A DNA stretch of 64,000 bases. Source: an uncultured Phocaeicola sp. (GTDB lineage Bacteria > Bacteroidota > Bacteroidia > Bacteroidales > Bacteroidaceae). The position numbers and the translations under genes are program-made. A model generated the notes under the pieces. It was not told the origin of the DNA, made no database searches, and was given only the letters and a program-made list of their open reading frames with translations. The DNA lies in the NCBI GenBank assembly GCA_947581855.1, contig CANPVZ010000006.1, positions 62,001-126,000 on the forward strand, given 5' to 3'. Positions 55,461-64,000 of the stretch are shown here, in pieces. How positions within the stretch are numbered: the first letter of the stretch is position 1; each line of letters starts with the position of its first letter.

Positions 55461-57032
55461 TTATTTTTCAGCGTGCGGATAATCAATGGTATAATGCAGT
55501 CCGCGGCTTTCCTTACGTTCCATAGCCTGGCGCGTAATTAAATAACCTACGTTAATCATATTGCGCAGTTCGCAGATGGCTTTGGATGCTTTACTGCGTT
55601 TGAAGAGACTTTCCGTTTCCTCGTACAGTATATCCAGACGCACCCATGCACGTTTCAGGCGAAGATCGCTGCGTACGATGCCTACATACGAGCCCATAAT
55701 CTGGTTCACCTCTTTCATGCTTTGGGTAATTAATACCATTTCTTCGTTGGAAGTGGTACCCTCATCGTTCCATTCCGGAATTTCTTCATTGAATTCGTAA
55801 CGGTCGATAACACTTAAAGAGTGTTTGGCTGCCGCATCGGCATATACCACTGCTTCGATGAGTGAGTTGGAAGCCAGACGATTGCCTCCGTGCAGACCCG
55901 TGCATGAGCATTCGCCAACGGCGTACAGGCGGTTGATGGACGATTCGGCATTCAAATCTACTTTGATGCCTCCGCACAGATAGTGGGCGGCAGGAGCTAC
56001 CGGAATATAGTCTTTCGTAATGTCAATTCCCAGACTTAAACACTTTTCGTAGATATTGGGGAAATGTTTCTTGGTTTCTTCAGGATTTTTATGGGTTACA
56101 TCGAGGTATACATGGTCGTCACCCCGAGCTTTCATTTCACTGTCAATGGCACGTGCTACTATATCGCGTGGCGCCAGAGAAAGACGCGGGTCATATTTTT
56201 GCATAAATTCTTTGCCGTCCATGGTGCGGAGTACGCCTCCGTAACCTCGCATAGCTTCGGTGATGAGGAAACAGGGACGGTCGCCCGGATGATAAAGGGC
56301 TGTGGGGTGGAACTGAATGAATTCCATATCTTTAACCAAACCTTTGGCGCGGTAGACCATGGCAATACCATCGCCTGTGGCAACCAGCGGATTGGTTGTA
56401 TTGCGGTAAACGGCGCCCACTCCTCCGGTAGCCATTAAAGTTACTTTCGAGAGGAAAGTATCCACTTCGCCGGTATCTTCATTCAGGATGTAAGCTCCAT
56501 AGCATTTAATGCCCGGCGTGTGGCGGGTGACAATGATTCCCAGATGATGCTGGGTAATGATTTCAACGGCAAAGTGATGATTGAAAATAGTGATGTTAGG
56601 ATGTCCTTTTACGGCTTCTATCAGGCTTTCCTGTATTTCAGCGCCTGTATTGTCTTTGTGGTGCAGGATTCTGAATTCGGAGTGCCCGCCTTCCCGATGC
56701 AGGTCAAATTCCCCTTTTTCGTTCTTGTCGAAGCTTACTCCCCAATTAATGAGTTCCCGGATTTGTCCCGGAGCTTCCCTTACCACTTTTTCTACGGCGG
56801 CGCGGTCGCTTATCCAGTCTCCGGCAATCATCGTGTCCTCAATGTGTTTGTCGAAATTGTCCACTTGCAGGTTCGTAACGGATGCTACACCACCTTGCGC
56901 AAAATAGGTATTGGCTTCTTCGAGTTCCGTTTTGCAGATAAGTGCAACGGTACCTTTCTTGGCGACTTTCAGAGCGAAGCTCATTCCGGCAATACCTGAG
57001 CCGATTACTAAAAAGTCATATTTCTTAATCAT
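55461..57032 (-). CDS. nadB: L-aspartate oxidase
   Basis: A 523-residue flavoprotein that oxidises aspartate to iminoaspartate in de novo NAD synthesis. The FAD-binding start is FLVIGSGIAGMSFALK, with TYFAQGGVASV, the active-site HREGGHSEFRILH, FIQFHPTALY and GLHGGNRLASNSLIEAVVYA. I use ATG 57032; the ORF track adds 32 codons that run through the promoter (-7 box at 57054-57061). It is monocistronic here; nadA and nadC are not in the window. Confidence 0.96.
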   Translation of the reverse strand: MIKKYDFLVIGSGIAGMSFALKVAKKGTVALICKTELEEANTYFAQGGVASVTNLQVDNFDKHIEDTMIAGDWISDRAAVEKVVREAPGQIRELINWGVSFDKNEKGEFDLHREGGHSEFRILHHKDNTGAEIQESLIEAVKGHPNITIFNHHFAVEIITQHHLGIIVTRHTPGIKCYGAYILNEDTGEVDTFLSKVTLMATGGVGAVYRNTTNPLVATGDGIAMVYRAKGLVKDMEFIQFHPTALYHPGDRPCFLITEAMRGYGGVLRTMDGKEFMQKYDPRLSLAPRDIVARAIDSEMKARGDDHVYLDVTHKNPEETKKHFPNIYEKCLSLGIDITKDYIPVAPAAHYLCGGIKVDLNAESSINRLYAVGECSCTGLHGGNRLASNSLIEAVVYADAAAKHSLSVIDRYEFNEEIPEWNDEGTTSNEEMVLITQSMKEVNQIMGSYVGIVRSDLRLKRAWVRLDILYEETESLFKRSKASKAICELRNMINVGYLITRQAMERKESRGLHYTIDYPHAEK

Positions 57033-57053
57033 GTGAATGGTTTTATCTGCTTG

Positions 57054-57061
57054 CAAAACTA
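57054..57061 (-). promoter_or_regulatory. -7 box for nadB
   Basis: TAGTTTTG then C on the minus strand, 22 nt before ATG 57032. Confidence 0.5.
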
Positions 57062-57135
57062 CTAAATAACTCAATTTAGTGATACTTTTTAAGTCATTTA
57101 ATTCGTAAAATTCGTAACTTGCGGGCAAATTGAAG

Positions 57136-57528
57136 ATGATGGACAGGATATTTCACGCACGAGTACCTTTTTACATGTTTATTTTTATCGCTTTGGTGGG
57201 TGCCATGGCGTTACTTTTTCTCTGGAAGATGATGCCTTTATGTGGCCTGGCTATGTTGCTGCTGTTAATTGTGGCCATAGAGCGGGTAATACATACTACC
57301 TATACGATTACGACCAAGGGGTTGCTCATTGTTTCTTATGGGCGTTTTCAACGGAAAAAGGAGATTTCCCTTCAGGAGATTAGCAGAGTAGAGAAGCTGC
57401 GTAGTTTCCGAATCGGGCGTATGTGTCTGGTGGAATATTTGCTGGTTTTTTATGGCAATGAGAAGCATGTGACGGTGATACCTGTCAAAGAGGATGAATT
57501 TTTGGAAACGCTTCAAAAAAGGAGATGA
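57136..57528 (+). CDS. Small membrane protein with bacterial PH-like domain
   Basis: About 130 residues. Two hydrophobic segments (PFYMFIFIALVGAMALLFLW and LCGLAMLLLLIVAIERVI) form a hairpin, followed by a small beta domain (YTITTKGLLIVSYGRFQRKKEISLQEI) like the bacterial PH domains of the YdbS type. The ORF track starts at a TTG; I use ATG 57136 (MMDRIFHARV; 57139 is also possible). It overlaps dacB by 4 nt (ATGA), so translational coupling is likely. Function unknown. Confidence 0.75.
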   Translation: MMDRIFHARVPFYMFIFIALVGAMALLFLWKMMPLCGLAMLLLLIVAIERVIHTTYTITTKGLLIVSYGRFQRKKEISLQEISRVEKLRSFRIGRMCLVEYLLVFYGNEKHVTVIPVKEDEFLETLQKRR

Positions 57529-59027
57529 AAATGAAACGTATTCTTTTAGGTTGTGTCGGATTCCTTTACCTGGCTGTTTTGCAGGCCCAACCGCTGGCTA
57601 CTCGTTTGGAACGTTTGTTGAATGACCCTGTGCTGCGTACTTCGGAAGTGGGGATTACGGTATATGACCTCACTGTGCAGCAACCGGTTTTTACTTATCA
57701 GGATAAGAAATTATACCGACCGGCTTCTATTGAAAAATTGTTGACAGGTATCACGGCGTTGTCGGAACTCGGTCCTAACTATGCGTTTACCACCTCTGTA
57801 TATTACAAAGGTGTAGTAGCGGATTCCATATTGCATGGCGATTTGTATGTGGTGGGTGGATTTGATTCCGAGTTTGGCGAGCAGGAGATGGATGAGTTGG
57901 TTGGTCGGGTAGCGGCATTGGGCATCCATCGTATTGAAGGTAAAGTGATCGGTGATGTCTCTTTGGCCGATTCGCTTTATTATGGTGACGGATGGTCGTG
58001 GAATGATGCGGTATATGAGTTTCAGCCTTGTTTGTCTCCGTTGATGTATTGTAAAGGGGTCGTCAGTGTGACGGCTCACCCTGCCCTGCAAGATACCATA
58101 GCTGAAGTTTATGTATCGCCGGTATCTTCTTACTATACAGTGGAGAACAAGACCCGTTGCCGTCGTCCGGAAGCTGGCAAATTTCGTGTTACCCGCAACT
58201 GGATGGAACAAGGAAACCGACTGATCGTTGCAGGCAATGTGTCGGCACGGACAACGAAACTGCTTAGCCTGCACAATTCGCAGAATTTTTTTATGCACAC
58301 TTTTACCGAACGTTTACGGCGACAAGGCATTGAAACCGGAGATTATTGTTTTGGAGAACTCTCTCTGCGTGCCGACAGTTTGTGCGTACCGGATAAAGTT
58401 CCCCCGTCCGTCTCTCCGGTTCATTCGGATGCTGACAGCTTATATGTACGGGGTAAATCGTCTTTGTCTGCCGACAGTGCAGTGTGGGTAGCTTCTGTAT
58501 CCCATTCATTGGCTGAAGTATTGACCCGTGCCATGAAAAAAAGCGATAATCTTTCTGCAGAAGCCATGCTCCGCCATTTGGCGCTGACGGGTGATAAGAA
58601 GAAACATGTGTCTGCTTCCGACGGGGTAGAGATTATTGGTCACTTGATACGGCGAATGGGTTATGAGCCGAAGGACTATTGTATTGTGGATGGCAGCGGA
58701 GTGTCGCTTTATAACTATATTTCTCCCGATTTGCTTCTTGCTTTTTTGAAGTATGCTTACGCCCGCCCGGAAGTGTATACTGTGTTAAAAGAGTCCCTTC
58801 CCATAGCCGGTGTAGACGGTACGTTGCAGTATCGGATGCGTGGAAAAAGCGCGTATAAGAAAGTGCGTGCCAAAACGGGAACGGTAACAGGCATCAGTTC
58901 GTTGGCCGGATTTGCCCGTACGCCGGACAACCATGTGCTGGCATTTGTCATTATCAATCAAAATGTGTTGAAAGCGCGTGAAGCCCGGGCTTTTCAAGAT
59001 AAAGTTTGTGTGGAGCTTTGCAGATAA
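57525..59027 (+). CDS. dacB: D-alanyl-D-alanine carboxypeptidase/endopeptidase (PBP4 type)
   Basis: A 500-residue class C low-molecular-mass penicillin-binding protein that trims peptidoglycan. Signal peptide MKMKRILLGCVGFLYLAVLQAQ; active-site motifs are SIEK (in RPASIEKLLTGITALSELG), SDN (in KKSDNLSAEAMLRHL) and KTGT (in VRAKTGTVTGISSLAG), with the large PBP4 insertion between the first two. The insertion carries an unusual Ser/Asp-rich part with two similar ADSLyVrgK/ADSLcVPDK phrases (about residues 283-320). Coupled to the PH-domain gene by a 4-nt overlap. Confidence 0.94.
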   Translation: MKMKRILLGCVGFLYLAVLQAQPLATRLERLLNDPVLRTSEVGITVYDLTVQQPVFTYQDKKLYRPASIEKLLTGITALSELGPNYAFTTSVYYKGVVADSILHGDLYVVGGFDSEFGEQEMDELVGRVAALGIHRIEGKVIGDVSLADSLYYGDGWSWNDAVYEFQPCLSPLMYCKGVVSVTAHPALQDTIAEVYVSPVSSYYTVENKTRCRRPEAGKFRVTRNWMEQGNRLIVAGNVSARTTKLLSLHNSQNFFMHTFTERLRRQGIETGDYCFGELSLRADSLCVPDKVPPSVSPVHSDADSLYVRGKSSLSADSAVWVASVSHSLAEVLTRAMKKSDNLSAEAMLRHLALTGDKKKHVSASDGVEIIGHLIRRMGYEPKDYCIVDGSGVSLYNYISPDLLLAFLKYAYARPEVYTVLKESLPIAGVDGTLQYRMRGKSAYKKVRAKTGTVTGISSLAGFARTPDNHVLAFVIINQNVLKAREARAFQDKVCVELCR

Positions 59028-59039
59028 ATCTTTGACTGT

Positions 59040-59640
59040 CTAATCTTTGTTTGGATGAATTCTATACCTCTCCGATAAAGTCTGCAAATATAAATGTGTA
59101 TATTGCGGATAATTTACGAGTGGAATAAAACAATGGCAAAATTTTAGATGCTTGTCAATATAACCTAGAAATGGCGCATATTCTATAGACATAAGTTCCC
59201 AAAATGCATCATTACTGAATGTATATATTTCAGAGTCGAATCCTAAATCATAAATCATATTTCGAACTTCATTATATTTCGTTTTGTTTGTAATAATATT
59301 AATATCAGAATTTAAAGAATCTTTTGCATAAAGGAGAGCTTCGTAAATTTCATCGTAACAAACGTTACAACTTTTTCTCGGAATAAATAATATTTGTTTG
59401 TTTCGTAAATCTTGAATGCAGATAGAGTCTTTTTTTCGTGTTTGTATCGATATAGGATAAGATTCTGATGTAATGAGAAATTATCAGAATTGGTTATAGC
59501 TTTTAAATTTCTATATAGCATTTTCTGCAGGGTATGATAATTAGCTGAATTTATATATATCCTCTTTTAATGCTTGACATTCTTTATTTTTATTGTTTAA
59601 TAAAAAACGTTGATATGAGCAATAAAAGTGTGCATAATAG
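59040..59640 (-). pseudogene. Broken thioredoxin-like gene in NVEALA locus
   Basis: The intact part reads RNKQILFIPRKSCNVCYDEI, then YEALLYAKDSLNSDINIITN, and ends TLSERYRIHPNKD at 59040; the ORF track shows only its last 72 residues. The CxxC in SCNVC and the layout suggest a thioredoxin-like redox protein. Upstream in the same frame, coding-like sequence (ECQALKEDIYKFS, LSYPAENAI, KFKSYNQF) is interrupted by TAA, TAG, TGA and TAA. The stops make it a relic. It follows the broken propeller gene within a few nucleotides. Confidence 0.6.
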
Positions 59641-59642
59641 GG

Positions 59643-60815
59643 CTATATATTTGATACTTTTTTCTTGAATCTGCATTTTACTAATATAGGATTATGTTCT
59701 TCACTTATGTTTTTCTCTCTTACATATTGGCTATAACTCTTATTCTTCTTAGTTGTTTCTATAAACTGACTAGCAGATATAAGAAAATATAAGCATTCTT
59801 CGTTTATGGCAAATAGGGTGTTTGGATTCTCTATGGGGAAATCGGATAATTTATGGATATCATCTTCTAAAATGTTACCCGTATAGTTCGTTTGTTGTTC
59901 TATATCATAAAGATTCCAAAAGTATTCCTTATCTAAAAGGAAAGACAGTAAAAGATATTCGTTATTTGCCGAGAAATTATTGATAAAATAGACATATTCT
60001 CGCTTGTTAGCTTGCTTTGAGAAGTCCATAATGTCGGAGAATTTACGATTGTAGAATTCATCAGGAATACGGTGGCGACCCAAGTTAAAGGTATAAGCGA
60101 TACGTGGTTTTTCTTTTAATGAGTAAATCGTATCCGAAGGGCATGCGAAGAAAAGGATACCATCTTTTTGATTGGTAAAATTATTTCCTTCCATTACAAA
60201 AAAGAATTCAGATAAATGAGGATTGATGGGAAAATATTGGTTGATGACGCGTTCATTATCAGCATCATAATGGATCACTTTGGAGTTTGTTTTATCGGAA
60301 ATTAGATTGTTGTTGTAGAACCAGTAATTTGATTTTTTTTGTTTGGTGAACGAAAAGGACATAAATGGTAGTGATAATGAGCTTTTAAACTTTCCGCTCA
60401 TATCATATTTTTGTATTTTTTTCCCATTCATGTCTAACAGTTCTATACAGTTCTCTTCTTTGTCGATATAAACATCGTAGACCGATTAATATTCTTCTGG
60501 CGCGCTTCCCAATTTAGAAAGTTTCAGCTCTGATTTTCCATTTTGTATGTTAAATATAAGAAGGGATTTATCACATAAGATGCAGACTTTGTCGTCAAAT
60601 ATTCGTAATCTTTCTACTGTACCTACTAAACAGGTGTCTGTAGTTTCTAATGGAATATATTCTACCTGTTCAAAGATGTCGGAAAAATGTATTTGGGCGT
60701 TTTTTTTAACTTCTATGGCGATGTCTGCTTTGCTTAAGTTCTCTGTTTTTTGAGGGGCATTACAAGCGAGAAGTGGAAAAACAAAGCATATTAATTTAAA
60801 TAAGGCTGATTTCAT
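59643..60815 (-). pseudogene. Six-bladed beta-propeller lipoprotein gene with one nonsense codon
   Basis: Two ORFs of the track (60486-60815 and 59643-60431) are one frame of 390 codons split by a single TAA at 60486-60488: KLGSAPEEY, stop, SVYDVYIDKEENCIELLDMN. The N-terminus is a lipoprotein signal (LICFVFPLLAC), then EQVEYIPLETTDTCLVGTVERL, the usual opening of BF2992-type propellers found beside NVEALA peptides. The rest is complete to VKCRFKKKVSNI. I call it a pseudogene; a single base change would restore it. Confidence 0.75.
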
Positions 60816-60902
60816 ATAAGGATTGAAAGTTTTAATTTAAGAGCATTTGTATTGAATGCAAATACTCTTACATTTAATAGTTGTTTTATAATAGATGAAA
60901 GA

Positions 60903-61134
60903 TTAACATGCAAAACTACAACCTTTTCCTGCACAACTGGCACATTTGAAAATACCAGATGAAGTGTAGTAAAGGATGACCGTAATTGTCTCCTGATTTG
61001 TCTGTAGAAATAGCTTCAATATCATTTAATAATATTTTAGCTGTTTCTTTTTTATAGGAGATACGCAAATAATGATGTTATAAGCTTACTTAAGCGATTG
61101 ATAACATTGTGATTTTAAAGATTGTTGTTTTCAT
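60903..61134 (-). pseudogene. NVEALA-family peptide gene, degraded
   Basis: Not in the ORF track. ATG at 61134 gives MKTTIFKITMLSIA, then TAA where the signal peptide should continue, VSL, another TAA, and then in the same frame YKKETAKILLNDIEAISTDK. NDIEAIS stands where the family has NVEALA. After SGDNYG the frame shifts by one and ends GIFKCASCAGKGCSFAC before TAA at 60903. The Cys-rich end is typical of these exported Bacteroidales peptides. Lesions: two stops and one frameshift. Confidence 0.6.
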
Positions 61135-61714
61135 TTTAGTTATTAATTAGGGCTTTTTGTTGGTTTGATATATTTTTAAATTAACTAGTGAGACCATAAA
61201 TGCTGAAATCGTTTTCGAAGATATAGAAAATAGTTAATAGACAAAAAGTTTTTTGAAAATATTGCAACTTCTTCCTTACTATTCTTCTAATTCTTATAAT
61301 AAAGTTTTGTTCTATTCGAGTTAGGCAATGAGTATAAAAGCTAAGGTAAACGACATGCGCTATCTATGGAAGTCTGTTTTAGAAGAAACCATTCCACGAG
61401 AAAATTTTGTATTTTCCATTAATAAAGAAACTGCATTGGAAAGTAGTAGTGTTCACTATAAATCATAACTTGACTTATATTTTGACAAATATGGTTCCGT
61501 ATGAACAAATATTAAGTAAATTGCTCTGAATCTCAAGATTCGAGATAATTCGAACAATTGGAAATAATCTTATACTAATTATAAACGAGTTATATTTGTT
61601 ATAATCCCCCTATTTTAATCGACAATTTTTTAGTGTAGATTAATGATTGAATATGGGTAGAGTTGTTCATATTTTTAACTTCCGATATCATCACCTTTTC
61701 GGTGAGAAGCCCCT
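61135..61714. other. AT-rich gap upstream of the NVEALA locus
   Basis: It contains a 46-codon plus-strand frame at 61328-61468 (MSIKAKVNDMRYLWKSVLEE) whose residue mix is protein-like but which I cannot identify; no other gene is apparent. A small hairpin TCACC/GGTGA is at about 61690-61704. Confidence 0.35.
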
Positions 61715-61845
61715 CTGAAACCCTTTGCTGGAGGGCGTTTCAGATTTGTGCACAAACGCAAGTGCCGAATGTGCACAAATCCCAACCTCGTTTGTGCACA
61801 ATGGAGACCCTCGTTTGTGCACAAATGACCTTTGCGTTTGTGCAC
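61715..61845 (-). repeat. 23-bp palindrome array, element C (131 bp)
   Basis: In reverse orientation, GTGCAC cores lie at 61840, 61817, 61794, 61771 and 61748 (start positions on the plus strand), all 23 bp apart, followed by the hairpin 61743-61715 (CTGAAACG...GGGTTTCAG). Total length 131 bp as in A and B. It begins 51 nt after the stop of the metalloprotease gene and reads in the same direction. Confidence 0.95.
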
Positions 61846-61895
61846 AAAAAAGCATGTAAAAAATAATGGAAAAAATGAAGCGTTAGGTATATCCT

Positions 61896-63212
61896 TTATT
61901 TTATGGAACATTTAATTGTGCGGAACGGTAAATCGATCATGCCTTCCGGAGCTGCGCTACGTAGATTACGTGTCTTTTTAGGACCGGGAATCAGTGGGCT
62001 GTACATCAGGACGTGACGGATACGTGTACGTTGGTCTGCTGTAAACTGATTACTATAGCTTACAAAATAATCCATAATGTTGGTGGAGATAAAATTTTCT
62101 CCGGTTTCTTCATTGGTTCTCTGGACAAATAGATCAAACCGGTTCACTCCCGAGAGGAGCTGTGCGGCGTACCAACTTTCATATTTGTTGCGGTTATAAG
62201 AGGGGGTATCTTTACAATAATCCGTATCCGCACAACTGTCAGTATAACCATTTTCATCTTCTGCGAAAACATGATGCAATCCGAGGTAATGCCCCAGCTC
62301 GTGTGCCAGATTCTTTGTAGCGTCGGCCGAGTCATAGTATCGGTCTGTGGACATACGGTTGATATACGTACTGTTTATAGACACACTGTAAGGATTCCGC
62401 AGATTTTGTTTCTCCAGATACGTTATATCTATTGGCTGAAGTCCTTCCAAAAAACTTCCTTTTGCAGAAAAAGGAAGATAAGTGATACCTAAAATCAGAT
62501 CTTCAACGAAAGGATAAACCATTACATTGATATATCTATTGGGGTCCCAAAGAAGTAACGATGCATATTTTCCTGTTTCTTCAGTCATGAACTCTTCGCA
62601 ACTGATAGGATAGCTTTCGTTCCAATGAATATATTCCACGCCCGGAGCCGGTAGTGCTTTACCGGTTTCATTCGTGGCGGCAAGGGTAAAGGTCAGGTTC
62701 ATGTCTACGCTTTTAAGCTTATCCTGGTACAATCTGTTCACACCTTGCAATATTTCGGCAAGGCGGCTTTGCGGCACATATTGTGTGGGGTCGGAGGCAT
62801 TTTCGTAAAGCACATGGAAGATAACCGGCAGTTCGTAATGATATTCTCCATCGGTAGTGGTTGCTGCGTTTTGTGTCAGTTGGATGGATTTGTGGATTCC
62901 GTTGGCACTTACCGTTACATAGGTGCTTCTTGTTCTCTCATTCAGATTAGCCTCTATATATAAGATAAGTTTTCCATTACCCGATCCCGATTTTTGCGAT
63001 AGCGTACACCATTTGGCGTTATTCGGCATATTAACCGTCCAATTGTAGCTGCTTTGTATGTTTACTTCCAATGTTTCGCCGTTGCTACTGATTTGGTTGA
63101 ATACGGAAGTGGATAATTCTAAAGCGGGAATCGGGTCATTGTCCGAGTCTCCTCCGCAACTAAAGCATACGGAGCTCAGCAGGAAAAGGAGGATGAGGCG
63201 TGCGATTTTCAT
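61896..63212 (-). CDS. Surface BACON-domain M43-type zinc metalloprotease lipoprotein
   Basis: A 438-residue lipoprotein. Signal IARLILLFLLSSVCFSC is followed by GGDSDNDP, an acidic surface-export-like signal. A BACON/Ig-like domain (STSVFNQISSNGETLEVNIQ ... YNWTVN ... STYVTVSANG) spans about residues 30-120. The protease domain has the zinc site HELGHYLGLHH near residue 305 and the Met-turn NIMDYF, as in pappalysin-like M43 enzymes. The start is ATG 63212; the first ATG of the ORF track lies in the -7 box at 63243-63250. Single gene; target protein unknown. Confidence 0.9.
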   Translation of the reverse strand: MKIARLILLFLLSSVCFSCGGDSDNDPIPALELSTSVFNQISSNGETLEVNIQSSYNWTVNMPNNAKWCTLSQKSGSGNGKLILYIEANLNERTRSTYVTVSANGIHKSIQLTQNAATTTDGEYHYELPVIFHVLYENASDPTQYVPQSRLAEILQGVNRLYQDKLKSVDMNLTFTLAATNETGKALPAPGVEYIHWNESYPISCEEFMTEETGKYASLLLWDPNRYINVMVYPFVEDLILGITYLPFSAKGSFLEGLQPIDITYLEKQNLRNPYSVSINSTYINRMSTDRYYDSADATKNLAHELGHYLGLHHVFAEDENGYTDSCADTDYCKDTPSYNRNKYESWYAAQLLSGVNRFDLFVQRTNEETGENFISTNIMDYFVSYSNQFTADQRTRIRHVLMYSPLIPGPKKTRNLRSAAPEGMIDLPFRTIKCSIK

Positions 63213-63242
63213 AAGTATTGTTTTGATTTTGAATATGCGCTT

Positions 63243-63250
63243 CAAAGGTA
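63243..63250 (-). promoter_or_regulatory. -7 box for the metalloprotease gene
   Basis: TACCTTTG on the minus strand, 30 nt before ATG 63212. Confidence 0.5.
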
Positions 63251-63301
63251 GCGTTTTTTTCGTGCGAACATACTTTTGCGGTTGTTTTTTCTAAAATAGA
63301 A

Positions 63302-63344
63302 AAACGGATTATCCGTTCCGAAAGGGTAACCGGATAATCCGTTT
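63302..63344 (-). terminator. Terminator after the last TlpA gene
   Basis: Perfect 14-bp stem AAACGGATTATCCG / CGGATAATCCGTTT with a T-rich tract on the minus side, 20 nt after the stop. Confidence 0.85.
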
Positions 63345-63363
63345 GAAAGAGAGAGAGTATTTA

Positions 63364-64000
63364 TCATTCGAGAGGTTCAGCCATCATGCCCAGCATTTCG
63401 ATTGTTTTTACATCGGATGGGCGAGTCATGTTTGCTTCAATAATTTTGCCTTCCTTATCTATTAAAATAAAATGAGGAATACCTTTTACATGGTAGTCGG
63501 TGCAGAACTGGGATTCCGGTCCGGCATAGAGCTGGATGCCGCCCAATTTGTCGTCTTTTACTTGTTTCTCCCATCTGTCTTTATCCTTATCGATAGACAT
63601 ACTTACAAAACACAGGTTAGAGCCGACAAACATTTCTTCGAGCGCTTTCAAGTGGGGAAGTTCTTCCTGGCAAGGTGCACACCACGTAGCCCAGATATCG
63701 ATATATACAATTTTCCCTTTGAAATCGGCCAACGTATATTCTTTGCCGTCGATGCTGGTCATTTTAAAATCGGGTGACGGGCAACCTTTCGCCAATGTAG
63801 CGCCGTTTGAATATGCAGCATGGAAAGTGTCAAGAATTTCTTTATCCGTAACGTTTTCTTCTAATAGCGTTTTAATTTTCTCGGCATTGTTTACACCCTT
63901 GTCGGTAACGTACGAAATGGCGTATACTCCGAGCAAATATTCTTTGATTTTCGGCGCTTTGATATGGTTGATCACATACTCCATATTATTTTCGGCCCTT
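63364..64000 (-). CDS. TlpA-type thiol-disulfide oxidoreductase (5' end outside window)
   Basis: C-terminal part of a thioredoxin-fold protein. The redox site is IWATWCAPCQEELPHLK, the cis-Pro loop GIPHFILIDKEGKI, and the domain begins near GCPSPDFKMTSIDGKEYTL. A helical region typical of the DUF4369/AhpC-TSA lipoproteins precedes it. The frame stays open to the window edge (RAENN before the track's Met at 63984), so that Met is not the start. Confidence 0.88.
   Translation of the reverse strand, partial: RAENNMEYVINHIKAPKIKEYLLGVYAISYVTDKGVNNAEKIKTLLEENVTDKEILDTFHAAYSNGATLAKGCPSPDFKMTSIDGKEYTLADFKGKIVYIDIWATWCAPCQEELPHLKALEEMFVGSNLCFVSMSIDKDKDRWEKQVKDDKLGGIQLYAGPESQFCTDYHVKGIPHFILIDKEGKIIEANMTRPSDVKTIEMLGMMAEPLE

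Overview
This window is chromosomal DNA from a member of the Bacteroidales (a Bacteroides or Parabacteroides type gut anaerobe; I cannot fix the genus). The evidence is a fused SecDF, a sigma/FecR/SusC/SusD locus, several lipoproteins with the signal-peptide Cys typical of the phylum, DUF4254 and DUF5672 proteins, an NVEALA-type peptide relic, almost no Shine-Dalgarno signals, and promoters of the Bacteroides form (TTTG, 19-20 nt, TAnnTTTG). There is no rRNA, tRNA, CRISPR array, insertion sequence or prophage that I can see.

Layout. 1-7500: housekeeping (3'-truncated secDF, endonuclease/exonuclease/phosphatase membrane protein, two rhomboids, HU, argS). 8177-11314: secreted GH2 beta-galactosidase. 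11863-24104 (minus): one transport and redox locus reading ECF sigma, FecR, SusC, SusD, TlpA lipoprotein, a broken small lipoprotein, a second TlpA lipoprotein and a DsbD-alpha-like protein. 24432-25058: RNase H. 25318-31259 (minus): a six-gene lipid-linked sugar operon (ArnT-like GT83, ArnC-like GT2, LAB_N membrane protein, galacturonokinase-like GHMP kinase, nucleotidyltransferase, GT2). 31838-34150: core-type GT2 and UDP-galactopyranose mutase. 34468-39785: a complete 2-aminoethylphosphonate (AEP) pathway with a cytidylyltransferase and a divergent LicD transferase. 40769-46996: DUF5672 protein, two L,D-transpeptidases, then an LpxL-type acyltransferase, WaaP-like kinase, GT9 and DUF4254 operon. 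47114-53105: pdxB, a bile-salt/penicillin-amidase-like hydrolase, purN, acpP-fabF-rnc. 53395-59027: small ORFs, a poly-Asp lipoprotein, nadB, a PH-domain protein and DacB. 59040-61134: a decayed NVEALA / six-bladed propeller / thioredoxin-like locus in which all three genes are broken. 61896-64000: BACON-M43 metalloprotease and a TlpA protein cut by the window edge.

How it works together. Most of 25-47 kb builds or decorates the cell surface: sugar activation and polyprenyl-phosphate transfer, galactofuranose supply, AEP synthesis and CMP activation, and lipid A/LPS core assembly. The 11.8-24.1 kb locus couples an outer-membrane SusCD importer to periplasmic thiol chemistry under ECF sigma/anti-sigma control.

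Most unusual items. (i) Three dispersed intergenic elements of exactly 131 bp, each five GTGCAC-centred palindromes at exactly 23-bp spacing followed by a hairpin, plus two unrelated 22-bp tandem arrays in similar positions. (ii) A C9 tract inside fecR and a G10 tract at the -33 position of a promoter for a 28-residue membrane peptide, both candidates for phase variation. (iii) Several genes or gene remnants carrying in-frame stops.
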